A stretch of 64,000 bases of DNA. Origin: Osedax fenrisi. Lineage: Eukaryota > Annelida > Polychaeta > Sabellida > Siboglinidae. The notes beneath the pieces are model-generated. The model made no database searches. It saw nothing but the letters and a program-made list of their open reading frames with translations, and had not been told where the DNA came from. The stretch spans positions 39,315,715-39,379,714 of the forward strand of contig OZ025240.1 in NCBI GenBank assembly GCA_964019155.1, given 5' to 3'. Position numbers and translations under genes: made by a program. Below, piece after piece: positions 13,388-25,757 of the stretch. Numbering within the stretch: the first letter of the stretch is position 1; every line of letters begins with the position of its first letter.

Positions 13388-15698
13388 TAGGGGCGTCGGA
13401 AGGGGGGGGGGGCGGGGGGTATCTGACCCCCCCATTCAAAAATATGGGGGGGGCTAAGTATGTTTTGCCCCCCCCATGAAATATGTATTAATAAATTTTA
13501 TATATATTAAATGTAGTATATTGTCTTTGTTAATACAAATTTTTTCTAAAGAATGTTACCAAACATATGGGGGGGGGGGCTAAGTATTGTTTGCCCCCCC
13601 CCCATCCATGAAATATGATAATATTCATGAGAGAATCTCTGAGAGATACTTGTTATCTAGTGATATTAAGAATGACATTATTCAACTATATAAATCTGAA
13701 TTATTAAATATTTGATTGAAAGATATTAATTGGACTTTCTCAATTCAATGTGATGGAATTCAAGATATATCAGGAATTGAGGAGGACATTTTTAACTTAG
13801 AAAATATAGAAAATGTAATGTTATCTGAACTTTAACATCTTAACTTGCCTATTTCTAAATTAAGAGGACATTCATATGACGGTGCAGCTAATATTTCTGG
13901 TCAATATAATGTTGTAAAGACTATAATAATGAATAGACAACAATTACATTTTGATACACAATGTGGAGCTCATCGCATAAACTTAATAGCATAATCATTA
14001 GATTATAATATAAATATAAGAAAAGCCTTGAGAGTGTTTTATAATGTGGGATTATTATATGAACAAACTATAAAATTACGGATTGTATATAATACGAATA
14101 ATAACAAAGCAAATACATTGAAACCATTATGCCCAATAAGATGGACTGTGAAAATCATGTATTAAAACAACATTAGATAAATATAGTGGTATAATCGATG
14201 AACTGAAATAATATAAAAATTAGATTATATTACCAAGACCACAAATATATTGCAAATTTATTATTAACAAATATGAATAAGTCAAATATTTGTTATATGA
14301 ATATTTCAAGTTTGATATTTGAAAGCTTGGATATGAAGGTGAAAGCTTTCATGATACCAACAAATACTATTGAAGGTAACATTTATAAAAAATATACTTG
14401 AAAGCATATATTATTATAATTATATATAATCATAATAATACTCAATAATAAATAAACATAAAGGATTAGATAATAGTAAAGATGATTCTAATTAAATTGA
14501 ATAATGATAGACATAATTTGCACACATTCATTGAAGATATAGAAACAAAAGTATATTATATTTTATATATATACAAGTTTTTATATTGATTCAAGGTTAA
14601 TATCCTACTTTTATAAAAAATATGATATAAAATATAAAATAGCTTATAATCAATGTTTATTATAAAATATTATAATAATTTATTTTAATTTTAAATATAT
14701 CTAATTTAATTTTCTAATTATATCTAATTCAGAGAATAATAATAAGACATATAATATAAATTATTATAAATATTTATGAGATGAATAGTAATAAAAATTC
14801 AAAAGACATACATGTAATCTTATTAAGATAACATAATATAGGTTAATGTTATGTTAATATAAGAATGTGATTAGATATTATCAAGTAATATGTTAATATA
14901 CTATATCATTAATATTTAAAGAATAAAATATACTGAGTTATTTGATTCCATAATGATGAAAATTAAAACCAATTTTTAAACTAAGGAAACTTCATTTATA
15001 CATTCTTATAAATTAAAGGAATCATTATTATAAATAATATAATTCATGAAAAAAAAGGTTGTTTTTTTTTTAGAATAATCTTATTAATCCTATTAATTTT
15101 CTACACTAAACATTAATAAAAAATGTATGAAGAGTTAACGATTGAAATATCGAATTTCCATATGTTCAAATCAATCAATAAGTTCAATACCATCTGATGA
15201 GGATAAACATATATATGACGGAACAATCTCCTAAAATTCAAAAAATATTTTCCTGCATAATATATTTGATCACACTTTTAGTTGTTTGCCCCTCAAGTTC
15301 TGTGTCATGTTAGCGTGGATTTATTAATCTACGAATAATAAATACGTTGTTACAGTCTACTATGCTAGATAGTAGATTAAATTCATTAGTATTGGCAAAT
15401 ATAAATCAAAAAATAATTCACACAATTGAGATGGATATATTTATAAATAAATATCTATATTTATATAATAATAAATTATTTAATGGATATTATTTATTTT
15501 CTAATATATTCCTACTTAAGTATTGTTATAAAAATGTAATATTATTAATTGCATATTAAAGGGTTAACATAGACTAAAAAGGTATACGATATTAATAAGA
15601 TATAATTAGTAATTATATTAGTAATACATAATAGGATATATAATATGAAATATAAATAAATAGCCCCCCCCATTCAAAATATCGTTCCGACGCCCCTA
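13388..15698 (+). mobile_element. Decayed autonomous hAT transposon
   Basis: Ends TAGGGGCGTCGGAA...TTCCGACGCCCCTA are flanked by perfect 8-bp duplications CCTATAGG (13380-13387 and 15699-15706). Long G and C runs follow each end. The left part holds an imperfect tandem duplication of a G-run/CTAAGTAT/C-run block (about 13446 and 13570). The interior carries a broken transposase on the + strand. TIR and 8-bp TSD define the hAT superfamily. Confidence 0.9.
13614..14210 (+). pseudogene. hAT transposase remnant (ZMYM/THAP0-like group)
   Basis: In-frame blocks separated by stops: RGHSYDGAANISGQYN followed by a segment ending CGAHRINL, then RWTVK. This matches the conserved RGQ-YDGA-NMSG...C-AH-LNL region of hAT transposases related to ZMYM1-like and 52-kDa-repressor-like proteins. 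Internal TAA/TGA codons and missing catalytic regions show that it is dead. Confidence 0.75.
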
Positions 15699-15706
15699 CC
15701 TATAGG

Positions 15707-16210
15707 TATATAGTAAGTTACTATTAGTAACCTATATACTATATATAGTTTATATAAACTTATACTAAATCATAATAAAGTAACGGAAATGTTGTATAAT
15801 ACATGCAACACATATATTGTGATGTGATGGTTATGCAATAGAACGTATATGGGCAATAATTAAATGAAATATTGTTTAATAAAATCGAATTATAAATGTA
15901 ATGAATGGAATAAATATAAATTTAAAATAAATAAATATAAATTATTTTTTGTTTTTATTTAAAATCTCCATAGTAATATAATAGATTCAATGGTAACCAA
16001 TGGTTATTCTCTATTTATAATCAATATTAATCGGTTGCCAATAGATATTACATCATATTGATTTATTAAGTTCAATTGCTAGGTTGTAAATCGCATCTTT
16101 TCAGAAATCGCATTAACAGGTAATAATTAAATAGGATAAATATACAATGTAGGATATGCATACATACATATCCATTACACACACACACACAAACACACAC
16201 ACACACCAAT

Positions 16211-16263
<53 letters not shown>

Positions 16264-16549
16264 ACTCCCTAGGTATATATCTATAACTATAACACATGGT
16301 ATGATGTATTCAACATACCTACTATTGACATACATGTTATATACGATGTTCACTATTTAGTCAAGGTCAAGTAGGTACGACGTACCTGGTACGTATTACC
16401 AAAGCCCTTGGTTCTCTGCTATTGCAGTAGGTAGTGTACAATTATCTTGATTACCTAGTTAATATAATAGTGTATTCAATAATTATGTTTATATTATGGA
16501 AATTAGATATTGTAAATTTGACATATATTTCACATTACATTTATAACTT
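15707..16549. repeat. AT-rich spacer with (CA)n/(TA)n at 16177-16260
   Basis: A compound (CA)n(TA)n microsatellite. The minus-strand open frame across it is low complexity. Nothing else was recognised. Confidence 0.7.
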
Positions 16550-19500
16550 ACTAGCCGTACCCGACCCGGCGTTGCTCGGTTTTTGAATATTTGCCTATTA
16601 TCTATTATTTATTAATTATAGATATATTATATACCTATTCATGATTATGCATTGCTATATATACAATAAAATAAATGTTAGCTAAAATACAAACAAAATA
16701 TAGAAAAATATTTAAAAAATTAGTGGAAATATATTAAAAAATGCAACAAATATTACAAAATATGTTTTAAAAAATGTCTAAAACCCAAACTTAAACCCAA
16801 ACCGTACCCAAACCGGCGTTGCTCGGATATTGATTGTTTTTGCCTATCTATTATTTATTAATTATAGCTGTTCCTGATTCTTCATTGTTATATATACAAT
16901 TAAATAAATGTTAGCTGAAATACAAACAAATGTAGAAAAATATTTTAATAATTAAAAAATTAGTAGAAAAATATTTCAAAAAATATATTAAAAAATACAA
17001 TAAATATTTTGAATATTACAAAATATGTTTTAAAAAGATGTCGAAAACCCAAACCTAAACCCAAACCGTACCCGACCTGGCGTTGCTCGGTTTTTGATTT
17101 TTTGCCAATTATTATTTATTAATTATAGCTATTACTAATTCTGCATTGCTAAATATTTATATTTAATTTGTTCCTAACTATTATTTATATACAATAAAAT
17201 AAATGTTAGATGACATACAAACAAATGTAGAAAAATATTTTAATATTTAAAAAATTAGTGGAAAAATATTTTAAAAAATATATTAAAAAATACAACTAAT
17301 ATTTCAATTATTATAAAATATGTTTTAAAAAAATGTCTAAAACTAAAACCCACACCGTCCTGACACGGCGTTGCTAGGTTTTTGATTGTTTTCCTATCTA
17401 TTATTTATTAATTATAACAATTCCTGATTTTAAATTTTTTGCCTTACCCAACACGACGTTTCTCGGTTTTTAATTATTTGCCTATCAATTATTAATTATA
17501 GCTATTCCTAATTATGCATAGCTAATCTTTAATTTTTAGTCTTCTAACTAATATTTAATAAATCTAACTGTATCCGATGTATATCTAGCGTTGTTCTTTT
17601 TTAGATTTATTCGTAAAATATTTTGTAAAAATACAAAAAATAATTTAAAATATTATAAAATATATTTTTAAAAAGTGTCTAAAAATATTTTTTAAATATA
17701 AAAAATATTTCAACATATTAGTAGCCATACCCTACCCGGCGTTGCTAGGTTTTTGATTGTTTGACTGTTTTTATTAATTATAGCTATTCCTGATTATTCT
17801 AAAATATATAATTGCTAAAAAATACAAAAAATATTTAAAATATTATAAAATATGTTTTAAAAAAATGTCGAAAACTCAAACCTAAACCCAAATCCAAACA
17901 GTATCCGACTCGATATTTATCGGTTTTTGATTATTTGCCTATTTATTATTTATTAATTAGAGCTATTTATGATCCTACATTTCTAGTATATACAATTAAA
18001 TAAAGTTTATCTAAAATACAAACAAATGTGGAAACATATTTTTTTTAATATTTAAAAAATTAGTGACAAAATATTTCAAAAAATACAACAGATATTTCAA
18101 ATAATCCAAAATATGTTGAAAACCTGAACCCAAACAGTTCCAAATCGTCGTTGCTCGTTTTTTTATTATTTGTCTATCTATCATTTATTAATTATAACTA
18201 TTCCTTATTTGGAATTTCTTGCCGTACCCAACTTTGCTTTACTTGTTGTTTGATAGTTTACCTATCTATTATTTATTAATTATGGCTATTCAAAATTCTG
18301 CTTTTCATATACAATAACATAAATTGTTGCTAAAATTCAAACAAATTTATACAAATATTAATATCTCAAAAATTAGTGGAAAAATATTTCAAAAATATTT
18401 CACAAAATATTTTTAAAAATACAACACATATTTCCAATATTACAAAATATTACTTAAAAAATGTCGAAAACTCAAACTGCACCCTGCATTGCTCGATTTT
18501 TGATTTTTGATTGTTGTTGCCCATTTATAATTTATTAATTATAGCTATTTCTGATTCTGTATTTCTGTATTGCTACAAAATATATTTTTTATAAATTTTC
18601 TACAAATATTTTAAAAAGTATAATATTTATATCTTATAATATTTATATATTTATTATATAATTATAATATTTTAATTATATCTTAAAATAATAATATTTC
18701 AAAGATTAGTTGAAAAATATAAAAAAATATTTCAAAAAAATGTCCACAAAAATGTTTACAAATATTTCAAAAAAATGTTTTAAAATATTTGAAAAAAAAT
18801 TTTTAAAAATATTTCAAAAAATAGCCGTACCCGACCCGGCGTTGCTCGGTTTTGATTATTTTCCTATATATTATATATTAATTATAGCTATTCCTGATTC
18901 TTAATTGATATATATATAATAAAATAAATGTTAGCTGACATACAAAACAAAGTAGAAAACATTTTCAAATAATATGTTAAAAAATACAACAAATATTTCA
19001 AATATTAAAAAATATGTTTTAAAAAAATTTCTAAAACCCAAACCTAAACCCAAACACAAACCGTACACTACCCTGCGTTGCTAGGTTTTTGATTATTTGC
19101 CTATTAATTGTAGCTATTCCTGATTATACTTAGCTAATATTTAATTGTTTTCTTCTAACTAATATTTACTAATTCTAACTGTATCCGATGTAGACTCAGC
19201 GTTGTTCGTTTTTAAGATTATTTGTAAAATATTTGGTAAGATTACAAATAATAATTTAAAATATTACAAAATATATTTTTAAAAAGTGTCTAAAAATATT
19301 TTAAGAAATATAAAAAATATTTCAACATATTAGTAGCCATACCTGATTTTTAATGCCTATTAATTTTTTTTATTAATTATAGCTATTCCTGATTATTCTA
19401 AAATATATAATTGCTAAAAATTGCAAAAAAATATATAAAATATTACAAAATATGTTTTAAAAACAAACCATACCCGACCCGGCATTTCTTGGTTTTTGTT

Positions 19501-21535
19501 TGTTTGCCTATCTATTATTTATTATTTATTAATTAGGGCAATTTCTGATTCTATATTTCTAGTATATACAATTAAATAAAGTTTATTTAAAATACAAACA
19601 AATATAGAAAAATATTGTTTATAATATTTAAAAAATTAGTGAACAAATATTTCAAAAAATATTTTAAAAAATACAACAAATATTTCAAATATTACAAAAT
19701 ATGTTGAAAACCCAAACCCAAACCGTCCCAAAACGGCGTTGATCGGTTTTTAATTATATGCCTATCTATACTTTATTAATTATAACTATTCCTGATTTAG
19801 AATTGTTTGCCGAACCCAACCCGACGTTGCTCGTTTTTTTATTATTTGCCTATCAATTATTAATTATAGTTATTCCTAATTATGCATAGCTATTCTTTAA
19901 TTGATGTCTTCTAACTAATATTTAATAAATCTAACTGTATCCGATGTAGATCTAGCGTTGTTCTTTTTAAGACTTATTCGTAAAATATTTTGTAAAAATA
20001 CAAAAATACAAAAATACTTTAAAATATTATAAAATATATTTTTAAAAAGTGTCTAAAAATATTTTTTAAATATAAAAAATATTTCAACATATTAGCAGTC
20101 ATACCCTACCCGGCGTTGCTAGGTTTTTGATTGTTTGACTATTTATTTTTATTAATTATAGCTATTCCTGATTATTCTAAAATATATAATTGCTAACAAA
20201 TACAAAAAATATTTAAAATATTACAAAATATGTTTTAAAAAAATGTCGAAAACTCAAACCTAAACCCAAATCCAAACAGTACTCGACTCGACATTTATCG
20301 GTTTTTGATTGTTTGCCTATTTATTATTTATTAATTAGAGCTATTCCTGATCCTACATTTCTAGTATATACAATTAAATAAAATTAAACATATGTAGAAA
20401 CATATTTTTTTTAATATTTAAAAAATTAGATAAAAAATATTTCAAAAAATACAACAGATATTTCAAATATTCCAAAATATGTTGAAAACCTAAACCCAAA
20501 CAGTTCCAAATCGGCGTTGCTCGGTTTTTTATTATTTGCCTATCTATCATTTATTAATTATAACTATTCCTGATTTGGAATTTCTTGCCGTACCCAACTT
20601 TGCTTTACTCGTTGTTTGATAGCTTACCTATCTATTATTTATTATTTATGGATATTCATGATTCTGCTTTTCATATACAATAACATAAATTGTTGCTAAA
20701 ATTCAAACAAATTTATACATTTATAAATATCTCAAAAATTAGTGGAAAAATATTTCAAAAATATTTCAAATAATATTTAAAAAAATACAACACATATTTC
20801 CAATATTACAAAATAGTACTTAATAAATATCGAAAACCCAAACCGCACCCTGCGTTGATCGATTTTTGATTGTTTGCCTATCTATTATTTATTAATTATA
20901 GCTATTCCTGATTCTGTATTCCTAGTATACAACAAATATTTCCAAATATTACAAAATATATTTTTTATAAATGTTCTACAAATATTTTAAAAAGTATATT
21001 ATTATATCTTATAATATTTATATATTTATTATATAATTATAATATTTTAATTATATCTTAAAATAATAATATTTCAACGAATAGTTGAAAAATATAAAAA
21101 ATTATTTCAAATAATATTTTTTAAAATACAAAAAATATAAATAATATTACAAAATATATTTTTAAAAAATTTCAAAAAAATGTTTAAAAATATTTAAAAA
21201 AAACTTCAAAAATATTTCAAAAAATTTCAAAAATATTTCAAAAATATTTCAAAAAATTTCCAAAATTTCCAAAAATTTCAAAAAAAAATCAAAAAAAATT
21301 CAAAAAAATAGTTCGAAAAAATGTAAAAAAAATATTTCAAAAATGCGACGCCGAAGATTTTGGACGACAAAAAATCATTTTAATGGCAAAAAGTCAATTT
21401 TTCAGGTTTTTCTGGGGTACGCGGTATAAAATTCAAAAAATTTTCCGGACCAAGACCATACTGTTGCAAATTTATTAAGATCGGGTATAAAATATTTTCG
21501 CGACGTACCCCGGTTCTCGAGTTACCTCACCAGAT

Positions 21536-21545
<10 letters not shown>
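16550..21545. repeat. Mosaic tandem array of CCGGCGTTGCTCGG-headed monomers with a higher-order repeat
   Basis: About fifteen or more monomers begin with variants of CCCGACCCGGCGTTGCTCGG, followed by TTTTTGATT-TTTGCCTAT and ATTTATTAATTATAGCTATT. Monomers are separated by TATTTCAAAAAATA-rich filler and diverge from one another. A block at about 17340-18700 recurs in the same order at about 19700-21070, offset about 2.36-2.37 kb, so there is a higher-order unit. A related third version of part of it lies near 19070-19260. The array ends in a distinct tail (21340-21545: GGGGTACGCGG, AAGATCGGGTATAAA, CTCGAGTTACCTCACCAGA, then (CA)n) that resembles 3' ends of some non-LTR elements. No coding capacity was seen. 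Confidence 0.8.
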
Positions 21546-21566
<21 letters not shown>

Positions 21567-21676
21567 ATTAAATAGACTTTCTTTTATATAATAGATTAGT
21601 GAATTTTATAATATTAACCTGGTGCACCAGGTACCATGGTACTTCTTAATAAATATTGTTTCGCAGTGTTTAATCC

Positions 21677-21919
21677 GGGAGACAATCAACAAGGACGAGT
21701 TGAGGGTTAAATGTTACATTAGAAATACGAGTTAATATATGTATATATATATACATATATTTTGTATAGATATGTGTGGGTTATTTGGTTTAATTGGTTT
21801 AGTTTTGTCCTGTTTGGTTTTTTTCATCTGCATTACATCACAAAGTGAGCCTATACAACATTATTTCGCATTTAAAATTTAACATTTTCACCTCAACTCG
21901 TCCTTTTTGATCGTAACCC
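21677..21919. mobile_element. Mutator-like MITE with 9-bp target duplication
   Basis: Flanked by perfect 9-bp direct repeats GTTTAATCC (21668-21676 and 21920-21928). The 29-bp terminal inverted repeats match at about 25 positions (start GGG, inner part AAGGACGAGTTGAGG), and pairing continues weakly further in. A 9-bp duplication is typical of the Mutator superfamily. Length is 243 bp, with no transposase. The left end mimics an exon (CAG acceptor, 39 open bases, GTTAAA). Confidence 0.8.
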
Positions 21920-22006
21920 GTTTAATCCTAAACATATTCCCGATTATATTTTATTATGTAGACAACTCGACACTAGATTCCCGAGTTAACAATATCACGT
22001 GTGTTA

Positions 22007-22037
22007 AGGTCACACTGTGAAGGTCATACTGTGACCT
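22007..22037. promoter_or_regulatory. Cluster of AGGTCA half-sites (possible nuclear-receptor-type element)
   Basis: AGGTCA at 22007-22012 and 22021-22026, with TGACCT at 22032-22037. The outer pair is an 8-bp inverted repeat AGGTCACA/TGTGACCT. No gene lies within 3 kb, so function is speculative. Confidence 0.25.
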
Positions 22038-22241
22038 AGATGAGTTGATAGCTAATAGGTAGGTAGGCACGCAGTTATACGTATTGTGAGTATTTATTTA
22101 CGAAACACCCGCAATACAGAACACTATAGTGGTATATAATATTCGTGGATACATTATTTTTGATAAAAAGATTATTAATGTCAATATTAATTATGTTACG
22201 ATATGTTAATAACTTGTTTGTGCATGAATAAAGGTTGTAAC

Positions 22242-22401
22242 TAGGGGTGCTGGAACAATATTGTATGTAGGGGGGGGGGGAGAACCAATCAAAATAAATG
22301 TGGTGGAAAAAATGGGGGGACCAATACATATGAGATCCCCCAAGATTTTAAAGTGGGGGGAGGGGGACATACACCTCGTCCCCCCTGTTGCAGCGCCTCT
22401 A
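22242..22401. mobile_element. hAT MITE, 160 bp
   Basis: Perfect 8-bp duplication GTTGTAAC (22234-22241 and 22402-22409). Ends TAGGGGTGCTGGAAC and GTTGCAGCGCCTCTA, with long internal G runs. Related in sequence to the element at 54556-54686. A (TA)n tract follows at 22411-22453. Confidence 0.88.
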
Positions 22402-22406
22402 GTTGT

Positions 22407-22455
<49 letters not shown>

Positions 22456-22864
22456 TATATGAAGATGATATACGTTTTATTAGGCACTAAAATAGAGTCA
22501 TGTTTATATTATGTTTATATAGACCACTTTGCTCGTGCGGGAGAACATAATAATACTATAATAATAATACAATAACAATTTAATAATAATAATACGTTGA
22601 TTATAACACAATATATATGTGATGTATTTATATAACAGGACATATCTGTAGCATTGCTATCGCATTTTAAAAGGACATCATACAAAAGAAAAACTTAACT
22701 ATGGTTAGATACCAACACACACACATACATACATATAATAACACACGCATACATATAATAACACATGCATATATGCGTATATGCATACATGCATATATAG
22801 TATACTATAGTATAATACTATATTATACAACTATAGCATACTATTGTATACAACATACATACAA

Positions 22865-22924
<60 letters not shown>

Positions 22925-22999
22925 TATATATAGTATACATATTATAGTATACAACTATAGCATACTATTGTATACAACATACATACAAACACATATATA
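22402..22999. repeat. Microsatellites and a duplicated block of about 50 bp
   Basis: (TA)n at 22411-22453 and (CA)n(TA)n at 22864-22922. The block TACAACTATAGCATACTATT plus downstream TGTATACAACATACATACAA occurs twice (about 22826-22868 and 22950-22991), flanking the microsatellite. Confidence 0.7.
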
Positions 23000-23938
23000 G
23001 GGGAAAGTCCACGATTACCGACCCCTAAATGATTATTTGTAATAACTTATTCAATATTAAATATATTTATTTGAAATTTTGTTAATAGGGTTATATTATG
23101 GTAATGAATAATGTGGCTATTTTAAATGTTTGATATAATTATATTTACAAGAATAAACAGGGGGGTCGGTAATCGGATACCTGTTCCTAATACCGACCCC
23201 CTAAAATATTCGTGGTATACATACTTTTAGTATTATAATATCCAATCAACATAGTAGATATTCATAAATATAATTAATTATAACATGCACGCAATTATTG
23301 TTATTGAATTTATGTTTTAATAGTAATATTAAATTTAAATTTAAACTTTATAGTAATTAGGTTAACCTATATTAAAATAGTGTATATTATTATTTAATAT
23401 TTAGTTATTAATCAGTATGTATATTATCGAATGGGATCATGAATCCTTAATCTATATCAATGATACACAATCAACTTATGACATATTTTAAAGTAAAATA
23501 CTGATCTATTTTGATTGGATATTATAAATCACATGGGGGTCGGTGTTATGGTAATTTAGGGGGTCGGTATTAGGAAAATCATATGGTTTGCTATAATTAA
23601 GATATTTTGATTAATAGTTATTTAAATTGAATTATTTTTATAAAAGTTATAAAAATTGTATTGATCTACAATATTATATGCAGTAGGTTTATTAAGTTTT
23701 CTTTTAATTAATAAAGTATTTACAATGATTTAAAAAAAGTTATTATTCAAATATTTAAAAAGTAAAAACAGAATATTACATTTTATCAAATAACAATTAT
23801 AGGATTAAATATTTGTTAAAAAAAAATACTTATTCATATTTATCATTAAATTACTAACAGTTCGTGTATATATTATTTTTTTATATCTCTTATAGTTACT
23901 GAGATACGAGAGGGTGTCGGTAATCGGGGACTTTCCCC
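23000..23938. mobile_element. TA-flanked MITE with GGGGAAAGTCC ends (GTCGGTAATCGG family)
   Basis: TA|GGGGAAAGTCCACGATTACC at left; the right end reverse-complements to GGGGAAAGTCCCCGATTACC, followed by TA. The motif GGGTCGGTAATCGG or its complement recurs subterminally (about 23161-23210 and 23525-23572). No transposase. The TA duplication and repeated subterminal motif suggest a Tc1/mariner (pogo-like) non-autonomous element. Confidence 0.82.
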
Positions 23939-23964
23939 TATATATATATTGTTATTTTTATTTG

Positions 23965-24215
23965 GTGGAGTACTTTCATCCCATACAGGAACTTAGATGA
24001 AGGTATCACTTATAAACATATGGCTCTAATGTCCCTTCGAATCCGCTCTCATGTTAATGTATCCATAGTTTTATCGAGAGCCGATAATTTTTGTATACAC
24101 AATTATATAAGATTACTTCTAAATATTATTTTAAGAACCATTTTAATGGTCCGGACGAGGATTACAAGCCCTCCATAAACCCACGTTTGACGGCCTTCGA
24201 TCCAGGCTTGAAAAA
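23965..24215. repeat. Dispersed repeat shared with about 54170-54365
   Basis: Contains the chain TTTTATCGAGAG...GATTACTT-TAAATATTATTTTAAGA followed by GGTCCGGA. A related chain is at 54170-54365. Both could be copies of one old SINE or MITE; borders are unclear. Confidence 0.4.
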
Positions 24216-25757
24216 TATAAAATGTTCAGATAATTTATCGCTTCAGTAAGATAATATTAGAAAAAATATAATATAATTCAATACAAAAAAAATTAACTTA
24301 ATTCGTAAAATATTGAATAGTCAATATTACTTTCAATTTTAACATAAGATTGATAGGAAATCTTATAATACTCCATAGATACTATATAGATACTCTCTAG
24401 ATACTCTATATATAGATATCTATAGATACACAATTAATTCAATACATTTTTTAATATACTTCCTATTAATGAATTTTGTCATACGATATATATGTACTAG
24501 AATTAAATATTATTAACAGAATAGCAGAAAAAAAAAATGTTTAAATAATAATTTCTTTATAATTTTATCATTTCTAGGATTGAACTTTTTATGTTTATTA
24601 TTTATTGAATATTTTTTGTTTTTTGTTTTTAAACAAAAATAATATTCAGATCAAGTTTATTATATTCTTAATAAATGTATAATATATATTTACTATATAT
24701 GATTATAAAAAAAAATTTGTTCAAATATTTTTCTAGGAATAATTTGAATTTTAATGATTTCTATAGAAAAAATAAATATTTTCAAGGAAAGATGATTAAA
24801 AATTTCTAAGACCTAGTCAATTTTTTTTTTTTTACCATAATATAATTTTAATTATCATTGAGATGAATGCAATACAATTTTTTTTATATTATATTTTTTT
24901 CTAATTTAAAAAAAAATAAAAATATTTTTAACTATACAAAATTTAAAATCTGAGTTTGTTAGATCCATATTTTGATTTAAATATACTTAAGTCTCTTAAA
25001 TGCATATTAAATATATAATTAAATTAGAAGACGATATCAATTAATTGGTTGTCAAGATAAAACTAAAGATAAATAAATGTTACGCATGCGCAGTAGATTT
25101 AATTATTAAACAAGTATTTTTCCTATAAAATGTTATTAAACATCAAATTGACAACTCAATTGAGTATAACACAATTGTTAGTTGTTACACTACTGTTTAT
25201 ACATATTATATGTTTATAGTTTTTACTGAAGCAACATATTTAATGACTGACGAGCCACCCTAACCCACGTCCTACTGATTATGTGTATGACGCCTTAGTC
25301 AACTGAGCTATACACTGTATATTACAAGCTATACAATGTATAGTATACAGTCAGTTTAATATATATATAAAGATTAATATTTACGACATTGAAAATACCA
25401 CTTTATAACTATAGTTATAAAGTTAATCCATGGATTTACCACTTAGTACTTTATTTTAGCATTTTAATTGATATTTATTTGTACATGTACATTTGTATTT
25501 GTACATGTATATGAATATATTATAACACTATTATTAATTTGATGTATTCAATTGATAGCCTATTGATGAACGTAGCCAAGGTTTTGTTAGATAGGATTAT
25601 AATATATTGTAATAGTAATATAAATTATATTAATTCATTAAAATATTTAATCATAATAATATTATTCTTTACTCACATAACTGTGATTGTGATTGTTAAA
25701 TAATATGGTCATATTCGACTATCAAATGACGGTGTATTAACTTGTTGACATAATCAG
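24216..25757. other. AT-rich region upstream of the unknown gene's visible exon
   Basis: A first exon for the following gene was expected here or further left but could not be identified. Apart from a tRNA-like remnant at 25248-25317, nothing was recognised. Confidence 0.4.
25248..25317 (-). repeat. tRNA-like remnant (possible SINE head)
   Basis: On the minus strand, TATAGCTCAGTTGACTAAGG resembles a D-arm/A box. About 40 bases on, GTGGGTTAGGGTGGC resembles a decayed T-arm/B box (GGTTCGANTCC expected). Stems are broken, so a functional tRNA is unlikely. Confidence 0.4.

Noticed and set aside
21667..21705. Possible upstream exon (phase 0/0, CLIRETINKDELR) for the unknown gene
   Set aside because: The block is the end of a MITE with 29-bp inverted repeats and a perfect 9-bp target duplication.
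22261..22575. 104-codon open frame
   Set aside because: Spans a hAT MITE with G runs and a (TA)n tract.
25248..25317. Functional tRNA gene
   Set aside because: A and B box-like words are present but the stems do not pair and the B box is altered; kept only as a tRNA-like remnant.
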